A stretch of DNA of 64,000 nucleotides from Nocardioides gilvus (GTDB lineage: Bacteria; Actinomycetota; Actinomycetes; Propionibacteriales; Nocardioidaceae). Of this stretch, positions 25,018 through 34,257 are shown piece after piece (the first letter of the stretch is position 1; each line of letters opens with the position of its first letter). Location: positions 372,001 through 436,000 of the forward strand of contig NZ_QHKY01000003.1 of the NCBI RefSeq assembly GCF_003194605.1. Reading direction: 5' to 3'. The notes under the pieces were generated by a model. That model was not told the origin of the DNA, searched no databases, and saw only the letters and a list, made by a program, of their open reading frames with translations. Made by a program: the position numbers and the translations under genes.

Positions 25018-26324
25018 CAGTTGCCTCCCTCGGGGAACTCGGCCCGGGTCACGGCGCTGACCGCGTCGGGGTCGAGCGCGAAGAGGTCGGCCAGCGCAGC
25101 GGCGTACGAGACGGCTCCGGTCTCGTCGGCCAGCTCGCGCACCCGGACGGTGGGCTGGTGCAGGAGCTTCTCGGCGACCCGGTGGACCGTACGGCGCACC
25201 TCCGCCAGGACCTCGTCGTCGACCCCGCCGAGGCGCGCCTGGAGACGCTCCAACTCGGACTCGACGACACCGGTGGCCATCGTGCGCAGGGCGACGACGG
25301 TCGGGGTGACACTGGCCTGGCGGCGGGCGGAGAGGAAGCTGTCGAGCTCCTGGGTCACGATCTCGCGTACGCCGGTCACGCTCATCACCGCTGCGTGGCT
25401 GCTGCCCAGACGCTCGGCCAGCTCTGCCACACCGAGGACGTCGACGCCGGGCAGGTCAGCGACCGCGGGGTCGACGTCGTGGGGCAGGGCGAGGTCGATC
25501 ACCTGGAGCGGTGCACTGTCCTCGTCGCGGGCCGCGGCCACCTGGCCGGCAGTGACCACGACGCCGGCCGCGCCGGTGCAGGTGATGAGGACGTCGGCGC
25601 GTGCCAACTCGACCTCGAGGGAGTCCATCGGGACCGCGCGGGCGCCGTACTCGTGGGCGAGCCGTTCGGCATTGGCCAGCGACCGGTTGGCCACGACGAC
25701 CTCGGCAGCGCCCTGACGGGTGACGGTGGCGACCGAGAGGGCCGCCATCGAACCGGCGCCGAGCACCAGAACCCGCAGCCCGGTGACGCCACCGCGCGAG
25801 CCCAGCGACTCCTCGATCGCGGCCGTCACCATCGAGGGCGCGACGGAGTCGACGTCGGTCTCGGCATGGGTGCGCTTGCCGACCCGCAGTGCCTGCTGGA
25901 AGAGGGTGTTGAGCGTCGGGCCCACGGTGCTGAGCTCCTGGCCGACACGCAACGCCTCGCGGGCCTGGCCGAGGATCTGTCCTTCGCCGAGCACCATCGA
26001 GTCCAACCCGGCGGCGACGTGGAAGAGGTGCGAGACCGCACCGTCGTCGTAGTGCACGTAGAGGTGCGGGATCAGGGACTCGGGCGCCGAGCCGGCCCGC
26101 TGCAGGAGCAGCGTCGAGAGCTCCTCGACCGAGCCGTGGAAGCGGTCGACGTCGGCGTAGATCTCGAGCCGGTTGCAGGTCGAGATGACGGCTGCTTCGC
26201 CGACGTGGGTCGAGTCGGACACGTCGATGACCAGCTTGCGCGCGGCCTCGGCGTCGAGGGCGAGCCGCTCGAGGACGGAGACGGGTGCCGACTTGTGGGA
26301 GATTCCCACGACCAGGACGCTCAT
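25017..26324 (-). CDS. hemA: Glutamyl-tRNA reductase HemA
   Basis: NADPH-dependent reductase that starts the C5 route to tetrapyrroles. It has 435 residues. VVGISHKSAPVSVLERLAL is the family N-terminus, and the catalytic cysteine is Cys50 in AVISTCNRLEIYADV. A Rossmann segment RVLVLGAGSMAALSVATV and a C-terminal dimerisation region follow. It overlaps rex and hemC as part of rex-hemA-hemC-hemD, an order known from Streptomyces where Rex represses the operon. Confidence 0.95.
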   Translation of the reverse strand: MSVLVVGISHKSAPVSVLERLALDAEAARKLVIDVSDSTHVGEAAVISTCNRLEIYADVDRFHGSVEELSTLLLQRAGSAPESLIPHLYVHYDDGAVSHLFHVAAGLDSMVLGEGQILGQAREALRVGQELSTVGPTLNTLFQQALRVGKRTHAETDVDSVAPSMVTAAIEESLGSRGGVTGLRVLVLGAGSMAALSVATVTRQGAAEVVVANRSLANAERLAHEYGARAVPMDSLEVELARADVLITCTGAAGVVVTAGQVAAARDEDSAPLQVIDLALPHDVDPAVADLPGVDVLGVAELAERLGSSHAAVMSVTGVREIVTQELDSFLSARRQASVTPTVVALRTMATGVVESELERLQARLGGVDDEVLAEVRRTVHRVAEKLLHQPTVRVRELADETGAVSYAAALADLFALDPDAVSAVTRAEFPEGGN

Positions 26325-27037
26325 CAGACGCCTTCCGTGACGAGAGGGGTGTCGGGCAGGACCACGTCGGCGATCGCTGCGTCCCCCTGGGCCTTGCGCT
26401 GCTGGTGGTAGGCGAGGATCTGCAGCTCGATCGACAGGTCGACCTTGCGTACGTCGACTCCTACCGGGACCGTGAGCACGCCCGGGGCGAAGTTGAGGAT
26501 GCTGGTGACGCCGGCGGCGACCATGCGGTCCGCGACGCTCTGGGCCGCCTGCGCGGGGGTGGCGATCACACCGATGGCGACGGAGTGCTCGACGACGATC
26601 CGCTCGAGCTCGTCGAAGGGTCGGACCGGAAGTCCGCCCACCTCCTCGTCGGCACGCGAGAGATCAGCGTCCAGCAGCGCCACGACCCGGAACCCACGGC
26701 TGCGGAAGCCGGAGTAGGTGGCCAGCGCGTGGCCCAGGTTTCCGATCCCGACGATGACGACGGGCCAGTCCTGGGTGACCCCGATCTCCCGGGCGATCTG
26801 GTAGGTCAGGTACTCGACGTCGTAGCCGACGCCGCGGGTGCCGTACGAGCCCAGGTAGGAGAGGTCCTTGCGGAGCTTGGCGGAGTTGACGCCGGCAGCG
26901 ACCGCGAGCTCTTCGCTCGAGCAGGTCTCGATGCCGCTCTCGGAGAGTCCGGTGAGCGCCCGAAGGTAGACGGGCAGTCGGGCAACCGTCGCTTCGGGAA
27001 TCTCACGCGCATTCTCGGCCGAGGACCGTGGACTCAC
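26324..27037 (-). CDS. rex: Redox-sensing transcriptional repressor Rex
   Basis: A 237-residue NADH/NAD-responsive repressor. The N-terminal winged helix contains ELAVAAGVNSAKLRKDLSYL followed by GSYGTRGVGYDVEYL. The Rossmann domain starts WPVVIVGIGNLGHALATY, and residues DADLSRADEEVGG follow the second strand. GTG 27037 is favoured by the GAGAAGAG upstream and by family length; a longer in-frame start at 27136 would run through the putative operator. First gene of the haem operon, so probably autoregulated and controlling hemA, hemC and hemD with redox state. Confidence 0.93.
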   Translation of the reverse strand: MSPRSSAENAREIPEATVARLPVYLRALTGLSESGIETCSSEELAVAAGVNSAKLRKDLSYLGSYGTRGVGYDVEYLTYQIAREIGVTQDWPVVIVGIGNLGHALATYSGFRSRGFRVVALLDADLSRADEEVGGLPVRPFDELERIVVEHSVAIGVIATPAQAAQSVADRMVAAGVTSILNFAPGVLTVPVGVDVRKVDLSIELQILAYHQQRKAQGDAAIADVVLPDTPLVTEGV

Positions 27038-27118
27038 TGGGGCTCTTCTCTCGAGCCGGATCGATCCACCGGGCGGGCTCCGGGGGCAGGAATCGATCGG
27101 CACGAGCCACTTTATGAG

Positions 27119-27138
27119 TTTGTGAACGGGGAACAAAA
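27119..27138 (-). promoter_or_regulatory. Candidate Rex operator upstream of rex
   Basis: The 20-base imperfect palindrome TTTGTGAACGGGGAACAAAA lies about 80 bases upstream of rex. The left half matches the TTGTGAA half-site known for Rex operators; the right half is degraded. Position fits autoregulation. The call rests on one good half-site. Confidence 0.4.
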
Positions 27139-27241
27139 TCGTTCAGCCGGAGCACTTACCACGGGCGCCGTAGACACATTCAGCGGGGGTGGTCAAGTCG
27201 GAGTCGGCCCGCGACCGTCCCGCGCGTGCCGCACAGCCGGA

Positions 27242-27484
27242 TCAGCGGGTGAGTGCGGAGCGGAGTCGGTCCTCGTCCACGCGCCAGAAGTCGTGCTGGC
27301 GACCGTCGACGAACGTGACCGGGATCTCCTCGCCGAAACGGTCCTGCAGGTCCTCGTCGGAGTCGATGTCGACCTCGACGTACGCCTCCCCCAGGTCGGC
27401 ACAGACGCGCTCGATGATCGCGCGGGCGTCCTCGCAGAGATGGCAGCCCTCACGCCCGTAGAGCGTGACGCGGGGTTCGCTCAT
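27242..27484 (-). CDS. Glutaredoxin-like (DUF836) protein
   Basis: An 80-residue thioredoxin-fold protein with active site GCHLCEDA (Cys14, Cys17), the cis-proline region EIPVTFVDG and a terminal DEDRLRSAL helix. Homologues sit next to hemA in other actinobacteria. ATG 27484 is taken; ATG 27493 adds three residues. It follows the acyl-CoA ligase by 22 bases and probably shares its transcript. Likely a small thiol-disulfide exchanger; partner unknown. Confidence 0.8.
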   Translation of the reverse strand: MSEPRVTLYGREGCHLCEDARAIIERVCADLGEAYVEVDIDSDEDLQDRFGEEIPVTFVDGRQHDFWRVDEDRLRSALTR

Positions 27485-27506
27485 GGGAGTCATCGCGCCC
27501 GGCCGG

Positions 27507-29126
27507 TCACTCGAGGAGCCCGAGGGCTCGACGCCGCTCGATGCCGCGCAGCCGGCCCTTCTCGACCCGGCCGGTGACCGTCGTGGGCAGGGCGTCGACC
27601 ACCTCGATGCGCGACGGCTGCTTGAAACGGGCCAGCCGGGTGGCGACGTGCTCGACCACGGCTGCCTCGACGAGGGCGGGGTCGCCAGCACCCTCCTGGG
27701 GCACGACGTAGGCCACCACGGCTTCACCGGTGTCGGGGTCCTGCACCCCGATCACTGCCACCTCCGCGACACCGTCGACCTGCCGGATCGCGTCCTCGAC
27801 CTCGGAGGGGTAGACGTTGAAGCCGGAGACCACGACCATGTCGCGCACCCGGTCGACGAGGAAGAGCGCGCCGTCGGGATCGAGGTACCCGACGTCGCCG
27901 GTCGACCACCAGCCGTCGTCGCCGGGACCGTCCGCGCCGTCGGGCCAGTAGCCACTGAACAGGTTCTCTCCACGGATCTGGATCTCGCCCGGGTCGTCAC
28001 CCTCGAGGTGCCCGGTGTGCTCGTCGACCAGGCGGACCTCCACCCCGGCCAACGGGCTGCCGACCGAGCCCGTACGCGGGTCGTCACCGCGCAGCGTCGT
28101 GGTCACGACCGGGGCTGCCTCGGTGAGTCCGTAACCCTGGTGGACGTCCAGGCCGGTGGCCGAGACGAACTCCTCGAGGGCCTCCGACGTCAGCACCGCC
28201 GAGCCGGAGAGGACCAGTCGGACCGGTCCCAGACGCTCCTTGAGCTGGTCGCGACCGTTCCAGTGCGCGAAGACCGGCGGGGCCACGGGAAGCACGGAGA
28301 TCGCCTCGTCATCGATCAGGTCGAGGGTGCCCTCGGGGTCGAAGTGGTCGACCAGGACCAGCTTGGCCCGGTGCCGCAGCACGCTGCCGAGGACTGCGTT
28401 GAGGCCGTAGACGTGGAAGAGGGGAAGGACCCCCAGCACCACGTCGTCGCCGTGCATCATCGGCGCCTCGGTGTCGCCGACCTGCTCGATGTTGGCGATG
28501 AGCGCGCGGTGGGTGAGCATCGCGGCGCGCGGACGCCCACTGGTGCCGGCGGTGTAGAGGAGGACGGCGAGACGCTCGGGGTCCGGCACCGCTGCGAGGG
28601 GCTCGGCGGGCTCGGCGACGAGTTGGGCGTACGCGGTCTCTCCCGGCGCGGGGGTCTCGTCGAGGAGCACGACGTGCGCAGCCTGGGCCCTGGCGAGGAG
28701 GTCGGGCTCGAGCTCCCCGGCCCCGACGACCGGGGTGCCGGCGAGAGCCTGGCGCACGAGCTCGACGGCCTCGCGCACGACCCCGACGGTCTGGGCATCG
28801 CCGATCACCAGCCGCGCACCCGAGTCGGCGAGCATCCGGGCCAGGTCGTACGCGTTCGACTTGGGGTTGACCGGGACCGCCACCGCGCGTGCCCTCAGGA
28901 CACCGAGGTAGCTGGTCACGAACTCGAGGCGGTTGCCGAGGACGATCATGACGCGGTGCCCGCCCAGGACGTGCAACCGGTTGAGCCCACCGGCGACCCG
29001 CGCCACCTCGTCCTCGAGCGCGGCCCAGGTCAGGCTGCGCCCACCGACCTCGACCAGGGCGAGGCGCTCCGGGGCCTCCACGGAGGCGGTGGCGACGAGG
29101 TCGGCGACGTCAGAGGCTCGAGGCAT
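27507..29126 (-). CDS. AMP-binding acyl-CoA ligase (long-chain fatty-acid-CoA ligase type)
   Basis: A 539-residue ANL-superfamily adenylate-forming enzyme. [19 protein letters not shown] is the phosphate loop, [16 protein letters not shown] the A5 motif, [20 protein letters not shown] the A7 region and [11 protein letters not shown] contains the likely catalytic lysine. Domain size and motifs fit fatty-acyl or aryl-acid ligases. It diverges from the HAD phosphatase and precedes the glutaredoxin gene. Substrate is not predictable from sequence alone. Confidence 0.88.
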   Translation of the reverse strand: MPRASDVADLVATASVEAPERLALVEVGGRSLTWAALEDEVARVAGGLNRLHVLGGHRVMIVLGNRLEFVTSYLGVLRARAVAVPVNPKSNAYDLARMLADSGARLVIGDAQTVGVVREAVELVRQALAGTPVVGAGELEPDLLARAQAAHVVLLDETPAPGETAYAQLVAEPAEPLAAVPDPERLAVLLYTAGTSGRPRAAMLTHRALIANIEQVGDTEAPMMHGDDVVLGVLPLFHVYGLNAVLGSVLRHRAKLVLVDHFDPEGTLDLIDDEAISVLPVAPPVFAHWNGRDQLKERLGPVRLVLSGSAVLTSEALEEFVSATGLDVHQGYGLTEAAPVVTTTLRGDDPRTGSVGSPLAGVEVRLVDEHTGHLEGDDPGEIQIRGENLFSGYWPDGADGPGDDGWWSTGDVGYLDPDGALFLVDRVRDMVVVSGFNVYPSEVEDAIRQVDGVAEVAVIGVQDPDTGEAVVAYVVPQEGAGDPALVEAAVVEHVATRLARFKQPSRIEVVDALPTTVTGRVEKGRLRGIERRRALGLLE

Positions 29127-29163
29127 GGGTGTGATACTTCCACAAACGCTCCGGGGTCTCCCC

Positions 29164-29169
29164 TACGCT
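29164..29169 (+). promoter_or_regulatory. -10 hexamer TACGCT of the HAD phosphatase gene
   Basis: TACGCT lies six bases before the GTG at 29176, with no Shine-Dalgarno sequence, suggesting a leaderless transcript. Confidence 0.5.
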
Positions 29170-29175
29170 GGACTC

Positions 29176-30069
29176 GTGACCCCGTCGGAGAAGCACCGCG
29201 CGATCCCACGACCCACCAACCTGCGCCGCCGTTCAGCTCTGGCCGGCGAGGCGGCCGCCGCCACCACCGAGGTCGAGGCTGCCCTGACGCTTCCCTCCGA
29301 CCCCACCAGCGCAGCCTTCTTCGACGTCGACAACACCGTGATGCAGGGCGCGAGCATCTACCACTTCGCCAAGGGCCTCTACCAGCGTGACTTCTTCAGC
29401 ACCCGTGACCTCCTGGGCGCTGCGTGGAAGCAGTTCTACTTCCGCTACGCCGGTGTCGAGGACCCTGAGCACATCGCCGATGCCCGCAACTCGGCGTTGA
29501 GCTTCATCAAGGGCCACACGGTCACCGAGCTCGAGGAGTTGGGCGAGGAGATCTTCGACGAAGCCATGGCGCACCGGATCTGGCCGGGCACCCGTGCCCT
29601 GGCCCAGATGCATCTCGACGCCGGGCAACGGGTCTGGTTGGTGACCGCCGCGCCGATCGAGATCGCCTCCACCATCGCGCGCCGACTCGGCCTCACCGGA
29701 GCCATGGGCACCGTCGCGGAGCGGGTTGACGGCGTCTACACCGGAGCCCTGGTCGGAGACATGCTGCACGGGCCCGCGAAAGCCGAGGCCATCCTGGCCC
29801 TGGCTGAGCGGGAGGGCCTGGACCTGTCCCGCTGCTCGGCCTACTCGGACTCCGCCAACGACCTGCCGATGCTGTCCCTGGTCGGCGACCCGGTGGCCAT
29901 CAACCCGGACAACGAGTTGCGCGCCCATGCCCGGGCCAACGGCTGGCAGATCCGCGACTACCGCACCGGCCGCAAAGCAGCGCGGGTCGGCCTGGTCGCG
30001 GCCGCGGTCGGCGGGGCGCTCGCCGGCGGGGTCGCCGCCGGGGTGGCCGTGCGCGACCGCCGTCACTGA
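29176..30069 (+). CDS. HAD-IB family phosphatase (SerB1-like) with C-terminal helix
   Basis: A 297-residue HAD hydrolase. The nucleophile motif [12 protein letters not shown] has Asp50 and Asp52, motif II appears in [16 protein letters not shown], and motif III/IV in [20 protein letters not shown]. The C-terminal 30 residues ([20 protein letters not shown]) form a likely membrane helix. The family includes phosphoserine-phosphatase-like proteins annotated SerB1. GTG 29176 is supported by the TACGCT hexamer. It converges on the acyltransferase gene. Substrate uncertain. Confidence 0.85.
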   Translation: MTPSEKHRAIPRPTNLRRRSALAGEAAAATTEVEAALTLPSDPTSAAFFDVDNTVMQGASIYHFAKGLYQRDFFSTRDLLGAAWKQFYFRYAGVEDPEHIADARNSALSFIKGHTVTELEELGEEIFDEAMAHRIWPGTRALAQMHLDAGQRVWLVTAAPIEIASTIARRLGLTGAMGTVAERVDGVYTGALVGDMLHGPAKAEAILALAEREGLDLSRCSAYSDSANDLPMLSLVGDPVAINPDNELRAHARANGWQIRDYRTGRKAARVGLVAAAVGGALAGGVAAGVAVRDRRH

Positions 30070-30100
30070 CCCTCTCGTCGGGGGTCGGCCTGGCGGGCCG

Positions 30101-31345
30101 TCAGCGGAAGACGGACTCGCGCTCGAGGAGGAGCGTGAAGAGGGTCTGCTGGATCGTCTCGCGCACCTGGTCGGTGAGGTTGAAGACCAACATCGGGTCC
30201 TCGGCCTCGACCTCGTCGTAGCTGTCGGTGCGCACCGGCTCGCCGAACTCGAGCAGCCACTTCGACGGCAACGGCACCATGCCGAGCGGGCCCAGCCACG
30301 GGAAGAAGGGCGTGATCGGGAGGTAGGGGAGATTGAGGATGCGGGCGAGCGTGCCGAGGTTGCCGACGATCGGGTAGATCTCCTCGGCCCCCACGACCGA
30401 CAACGGAACGATCGGTACGCCCGTGCGCAGCGCCGCCGAGACGAACCCGCCGCGACCGAAGCGTTGCAACTTGTAGCGCTCGGTGAAGGGCTTGCCGATC
30501 CCCTTGAACCCTTCGGGCCACACTCCGACCAGCTCACCGGTGGTCAGCATTCGTTCGGCGTCGGCCTGGCAGGCCAGGGTCGCCCCGAGACGGCGGGCCA
30601 GGCCTGCGACCATGGGCGTACGGAAGACGAGGTCCGCCCCGAGAGGGCGCAGGAAGCGCCCGGTCTGGTCGTACACGGTGGCCATGGTCATCAGGGCATC
30701 GACCGGGATCGTGCCCGAGTGGTTGGAGACGACGAGGGCGCCGCCCTCGGCCGGAATGTTCTCCAGGCCGCGCACCTCCACCCGGAACCACTTCTCCGCG
30801 ATCGGGCGGAGGACGGCCAGGAGCAGGCGCTCGGTGAGTTCGGCGTCGAAGCCGAAGCTGTCCACGACGTAGTCACCGTCGATGCGGCGGCGCATGAAGG
30901 CGAGGAACTCGGCCATCCGACGCTCCCACTCACCTCCGAAGACCTCGCGGGCACCCGCCTCGATGGCGGCCGTCCAGTCTCCGAGAGGGATGCCGGGGAT
31001 CGAGCCACGCTCGTGCGTCGTGGTCGACGAGGTGGATCTGGCCGTGGCCGTCGCCGCCGCGGCTGGCGCGGGCTGCGGCTTCGGGGTGCCGGCCCCGTCC
31101 GCGGCTGAGGCAGCGGCTGCTGAGGCAGGCTGAGGCACGGGCCGCTCGATCTTCTTCGGCCCGGAGGTGGCTGACTTGGCGGGCGCCTTCGCGGCCGACG
31201 GGGCGCGGGCTGGGCGCTTGGCAGCGCCGGTGCTGGTGGCGGACTTGCCCGCGAGGCCTCGAGCGGCTGCCGATGGCTTCACGCGTCCCGTGCCACGACC
31301 GGGCGTGCCGTTGGTGCCGATGGGGATGATCTCTGCTTCAGGCAC
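30101..31345 (-). CDS. Lysophospholipid acyltransferase family protein
   Basis: A 414-residue protein. The first about 130 residues are a low-complexity Ala/Pro/Lys-rich segment. The C-terminal about 280 residues are a PlsC-like acyltransferase: VVSNHSGTIPVDALM holds the His of the HX(n)D motif (here six residues separate H and D), and VWPEGFKGIGKPF is the substrate-binding block. Starts at GTG 31345, overlapping the epimerase stop by eight bases. In mycobacteria the equivalent gene also follows the epimerase. Acyl acceptor unknown. Confidence 0.82.
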   Translation of the reverse strand: MPEAEIIPIGTNGTPGRGTGRVKPSAAARGLAGKSATSTGAAKRPARAPSAAKAPAKSATSGPKKIERPVPQPASAAAASAADGAGTPKPQPAPAAAATATARSTSSTTTHERGSIPGIPLGDWTAAIEAGAREVFGGEWERRMAEFLAFMRRRIDGDYVVDSFGFDAELTERLLLAVLRPIAEKWFRVEVRGLENIPAEGGALVVSNHSGTIPVDALMTMATVYDQTGRFLRPLGADLVFRTPMVAGLARRLGATLACQADAERMLTTGELVGVWPEGFKGIGKPFTERYKLQRFGRGGFVSAALRTGVPIVPLSVVGAEEIYPIVGNLGTLARILNLPYLPITPFFPWLGPLGMVPLPSKWLLEFGEPVRTDSYDEVEAEDPMLVFNLTDQVRETIQQTLFTLLLERESVFR

Positions 31346-32330
31346 GGGCAGCTCCTGCCTTGACGGGACCACTGGCCAGGGTGTGCCCGAGGCTGTAGCC
31401 GAAGTCCTCGAGCGCCTCCGCGGTGGAGTAGTTCGGCTCGAAGCCGAGCTCCTGACGCATCCGAGTGGTGTCCACCCCACGGCCATAGGTCAGGAAGGCG
31501 AGTTGTTCGCGGGAGAAGTCCGTGAGGCGGGCCGAGCGCAACGCGGTCACCGCTCGGGCCACCGCGAAGCCCGGCATCGGGACGTTCAGCTTGCCCAGGC
31601 GACGAATCACCTGGGAGAGCAGGACCATCCCGTCACCAGCGACGTTGAAGGTGCCGGAGACGTCGGTGGTGGCCGCGTGGCGCAGCACGTCGTAGAGGTC
31701 GTCCTCGTGAAGGAACTGCATGCGGGGGTCGAAACCGAGCACGGTCGGGATGACCGACATGCGGAAGTAGTTGGTCAGCGGACTCTCCACGTGGGGTCCG
31801 ATGACGTTCGCGCAGCGCAGGGTGGTGACGCGCACGTCGGGGCGGCGGCGAGCGAACCCGCGTACGTACCCCTCGATCTCGTAGACGTCCTGCGCGTACC
31901 CGGAGCGCGGCACCGACTTGGGGCCCATGTCCTCGGTGAACATCGCGGGGTCTCGGCTGCTGCCGCCGTAGACGGTGGTGGTCGACTTCACGACCAGGTG
32001 CTTGACGCTCTCGACCTTCTGGCACGCAGCGAGGAGCTGCATCGTGCCGAGGACGTTGAGCTCCTTCATGGCGTTGCGTCCACCGGAACGACCCGGGGTC
32101 GCGATCACGCTCATGTGGACGACGGTGTCGACCTGCTCACGCGCGATGACCTTGGCGATCACGGCGTTGCGGATGTCGGCACGGACGAAGGAGACCTCGC
32201 CGATGTCGCCGCGAGGAGGGACGACGTCCACTCCGATCACACGGTCAATGGAGGGGTCTGCTGCAGCATGGCGCGCGAAACGGCGCCCGATGTCCCGGGA
32301 AATCCCGGTGACCAGCACGACCCTCCCCAT
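31338..32330 (-). CDS. NAD-dependent epimerase/dehydratase (GalE2-like, extended SDR)
   Basis: A 330-residue extended short-chain dehydrogenase. The Rossmann loop is VLVTGISRDIGRRFARH, with GVDVVPPRGD after the second strand and VVHMSVIATPG at strand 4. The usual YxxxK is not evident: the tyrosine segment reads GYAQDVYEIEGYVRGF, lacking the lysine, so classical epimerase chemistry is doubtful. Coupled to the acyltransferase. Position next to bS22 and the HTH gene is conserved in actinobacteria. Confidence 0.8.
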   Translation of the reverse strand: MGRVVLVTGISRDIGRRFARHAAADPSIDRVIGVDVVPPRGDIGEVSFVRADIRNAVIAKVIAREQVDTVVHMSVIATPGRSGGRNAMKELNVLGTMQLLAACQKVESVKHLVVKSTTTVYGGSSRDPAMFTEDMGPKSVPRSGYAQDVYEIEGYVRGFARRRPDVRVTTLRCANVIGPHVESPLTNYFRMSVIPTVLGFDPRMQFLHEDDLYDVLRHAATTDVSGTFNVAGDGMVLLSQVIRRLGKLNVPMPGFAVARAVTALRSARLTDFSREQLAFLTYGRGVDTTRMRQELGFEPNYSTAEALEDFGYSLGHTLASGPVKAGAARA

Positions 32331-32342
32331 GGCCGCTGCGTC

Positions 32343-32444
32343 TTACTTGCCGAGCTTGCGACGCTGGACGCGCGTCTTCTTGAGGAGCTTGCGGTGCTTC
32401 TTCTTCGACATACGCTTGCGGCGCTTCTTGATGACAGATCCCAT
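32343..32444 (-). CDS. Small ribosomal protein bS22 (AURKAIP1/COX24 domain), 33 aa
   Basis: A highly basic 33-residue protein beginning [19 protein letters not shown] and ending RRKLGK, essentially the sequence of the mycobacterial 30S-associated bS22. AAAGGTGG lies upstream of the ATG. It is often missed by gene finders because of its size. It sits between the HTH gene and the epimerase, as in M. tuberculosis (from memory Rv0500B). Confidence 0.9.
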   Translation of the reverse strand: MGSVIKKRRKRMSKKKHRKLLKKTRVQRRKLGK

Positions 32445-32575
32445 GAGGACCACCTTTCGTGCAACGGGGCCGAGCGAGCCTGGTGACCCGTCGAACGGGG
32501 CAAGCCTAACGGTGCCGCCTTGCGCAGCGAAAATTGGTTCCACGCCAGCGAGACGACCGCCTCAGGTGTGGGGTC

Positions 32576-32776
32576 TCAGCCGGCGTTGAAGAAGCTCTTG
32601 CGCAGGTAGTCGTTGACGTCGTCCTCGGTGACCCTGAAGGAGCGGCCGACCCGGACGGCGGGCAACTCACCGCTGTGGACCAGGCGGTAGACCGTCATCT
32701 TCGAGACGCGCATCATCGCTGCCACCTCGGCGATGGTCAGGAACTTCACGTCTGACATGTCGGACGCATTCACCAT
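32576..32776 (-). CDS. Excisionase-type helix-turn-helix DNA-binding protein
   Basis: A 66-residue MerR/excisionase-like protein: LTIAEVAAMMRVSKMTVYRL is the helix-turn-helix and VHSGELPAVRVGRSFRV the wing. The ATG at 32776 has AAGGA ten bases upstream; a shorter start at ATG 32758 is possible. Sequence and position match the conserved actinobacterial gene beside bS22 (Rv0500A type). Not linked to an integrase, so a chromosomal regulator rather than a phage excisionase. Confidence 0.85.
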   Translation of the reverse strand: MVNASDMSDVKFLTIAEVAAMMRVSKMTVYRLVHSGELPAVRVGRSFRVTEDDVNDYLRKSFFNAG

Positions 32777-32846
32777 GGCACACCGATCCTTCGTGCCCCA
32801 CGGCGCCAGCTTCCGCGCTGGCAACACAGACGTGTGGCGTGTGAGG

Positions 32847-32852
32847 AATATA
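32847..32852 (-). promoter_or_regulatory. Candidate -10 TATATT of the HTH-bS22 genes
   Basis: TATATT on the minus strand lies about 70 bases upstream of the HTH start in a noticeably AT-richer stretch (32840-32940). No good -35 is visible at 17 bases. Confidence 0.35.
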
Positions 32853-32980
32853 GGACGGATGTGACCAGTGGGGAAGAAGAACTTGATGTGAATGTGCATC
32901 TGTCCGGCGTGTCGCATTGATTTAACCAATTTTGGACCGCTCGGATCCGATAGACGCGGCTTGTGACGCTCAGTGCGGGG

Positions 32981-34168
32981 TCACGGGAACGGGTCAATTC
33001 CGTGCAGCGGGAAGACTTCGGTGCGCGTCGCATGGATCGCCCGGTCCAACCAGGCCTCCGGGTCATAGCCGTCGCGCCAGTCCCGGTAGGCGGGGACCCG
33101 GCCGTCGGTCATCCGGAAGGGGACCTGCTCGGCAGTCACGCTCGCGACGTACTCGCGCCAGCTCGTCGGAGTGACCGTCTCGGGGTCGATCGGCGAGCCG
33201 CTGAGGATCCCCAGCAGGTGGCTCCACGCGCGCGGCACCACCGAGGAGACCGAATAGCCACCGCCGCCGGTCGCCACCCACTTGCCTTCGGTGAGTTCGT
33301 GCGCCAGGTCGTGGAGGGCCTCGTACGCGACCCGCTGCCCGTCCACGCTGAGCATCAGGTGGGTCAGTGGGTCCTCCATGTGGGAGTCGCAACCGTGCTG
33401 GGTCACGAGCACCTCGGGGTTGAACTCGCGCAGGAGCGGAGGGACGACCGCATGGAAGGCACGGAGCCAACCGGCGTCGGCCGTGCCGGGCGGGAGAGCG
33501 ACGTTGACCGCGGAGCCTTGGGCCCCCTCGCCGCCCAGGTCGGTCGGGAAGCCGGTGCCGGGGAAGAGCATCTGGCCGGTCTCGTGCAAGGAGATGGTGA
33601 GGACGCGCGGGTCATCCCAGAAGATCTTCTCGACGCCGTCCCCGTGGTGGGCATCGACGTCGACGTAGGCGACTCGTTCTGCGCCCTGGTCGAGCAGCCA
33701 CTGGATGCCGACTGCGACGTCGTTGTAGATGCAGAAGCCGCTGGCGCGGTCAGGCATTGCGTGGTGCAGACCGCCGGCGATGTTGGCGCTGTGGATCGAC
33801 TCCCCGCTCCAGACCTGCCGGAACGCCTCCACGCTGGCGCCGACGACGTGGGCCGACGCGTGGTGCATGTCCATGAAGACGGGGTTGTCGTCAGTGCCGA
33901 GGCCGTGGGCGGGATCGATCGCACCACGGGTGGTGCCGACCCGTTGGACGGCCTCGATCAACGACTCGGAGTGCACGGTGGCGATGAGCTCGAGGTCAGC
34001 CATCGGCGCCGGCACGATCTCCAAGCCGGTGTCGAGGAGTCCCAGCTCCTCGACGAGGCGCATCGTGAGGTCGACGCGCAGCGGTGACATGGGGTGGTGG
34101 GGGCCGAAGTCATACTCCGTGAGCGTCTTGTCAAAGACGACGGTTGTCCGGCCCACGCACTCCACCAT
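32981..34168 (-). CDS. acuC: AcuC-like acetoin-utilisation/histone-deacetylase family protein
   Basis: A 395-residue zinc-dependent deacylase of the class I HDAC-like family. HHASAHVVGA, GLHHAMPDRASGFCIYNDVA, VDVDAHHGDGVEKIF and a late GGGYSVSSVVPRAW cover the catalytic His pair and zinc ligands. It probably deacetylates acetyl-CoA synthetase or other proteins. ATG 34168 with TAGCGT seven bases upstream. In Streptomyces acuC is also close to proC. Confidence 0.9.
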   Translation of the reverse strand: MVECVGRTTVVFDKTLTEYDFGPHHPMSPLRVDLTMRLVEELGLLDTGLEIVPAPMADLELIATVHSESLIEAVQRVGTTRGAIDPAHGLGTDDNPVFMDMHHASAHVVGASVEAFRQVWSGESIHSANIAGGLHHAMPDRASGFCIYNDVAVGIQWLLDQGAERVAYVDVDAHHGDGVEKIFWDDPRVLTISLHETGQMLFPGTGFPTDLGGEGAQGSAVNVALPPGTADAGWLRAFHAVVPPLLREFNPEVLVTQHGCDSHMEDPLTHLMLSVDGQRVAYEALHDLAHELTEGKWVATGGGGYSVSSVVPRAWSHLLGILSGSPIDPETVTPTSWREYVASVTAEQVPFRMTDGRVPAYRDWRDGYDPEAWLDRAIHATRTEVFPLHGIDPFP

Positions 34169-34175
34169 GGGCAGG

Positions 34176-34181
34176 ACGCTA
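34176..34181 (-). promoter_or_regulatory. -10 hexamer TAGCGT of acuC
   Basis: TAGCGT on the minus strand is seven bases before ATG 34168, the same spacing and hexamer as at menE. Confidence 0.5.
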
Positions 34182-34257
34182 CTCGCTGATCTATGACGAC
34201 CGTCACCATCTCCCCCATTTGGGCGACTCCGCGCGAGGGAGCGCCACCGAGGCCGGG

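Noticed and set aside
26324..27136. Rex with 33 extra N-terminal residues
   Set aside because: The extension is not Rex-like and would cover the likely operator and promoter; length and motifs fit GTG 27037.
27465..29390. A 641-codon plus-strand open frame opposite the acyl-CoA ligase
   Set aside because: The composition is typical antisense noise; the minus strand holds a complete set of ANL ligase motifs.
30066..30090. GACCC...GGGTC hairpin between the HAD and acyltransferase genes
   Set aside because: Five base pairs only, no flanking U tract; not distinguishable from chance in this GC content.
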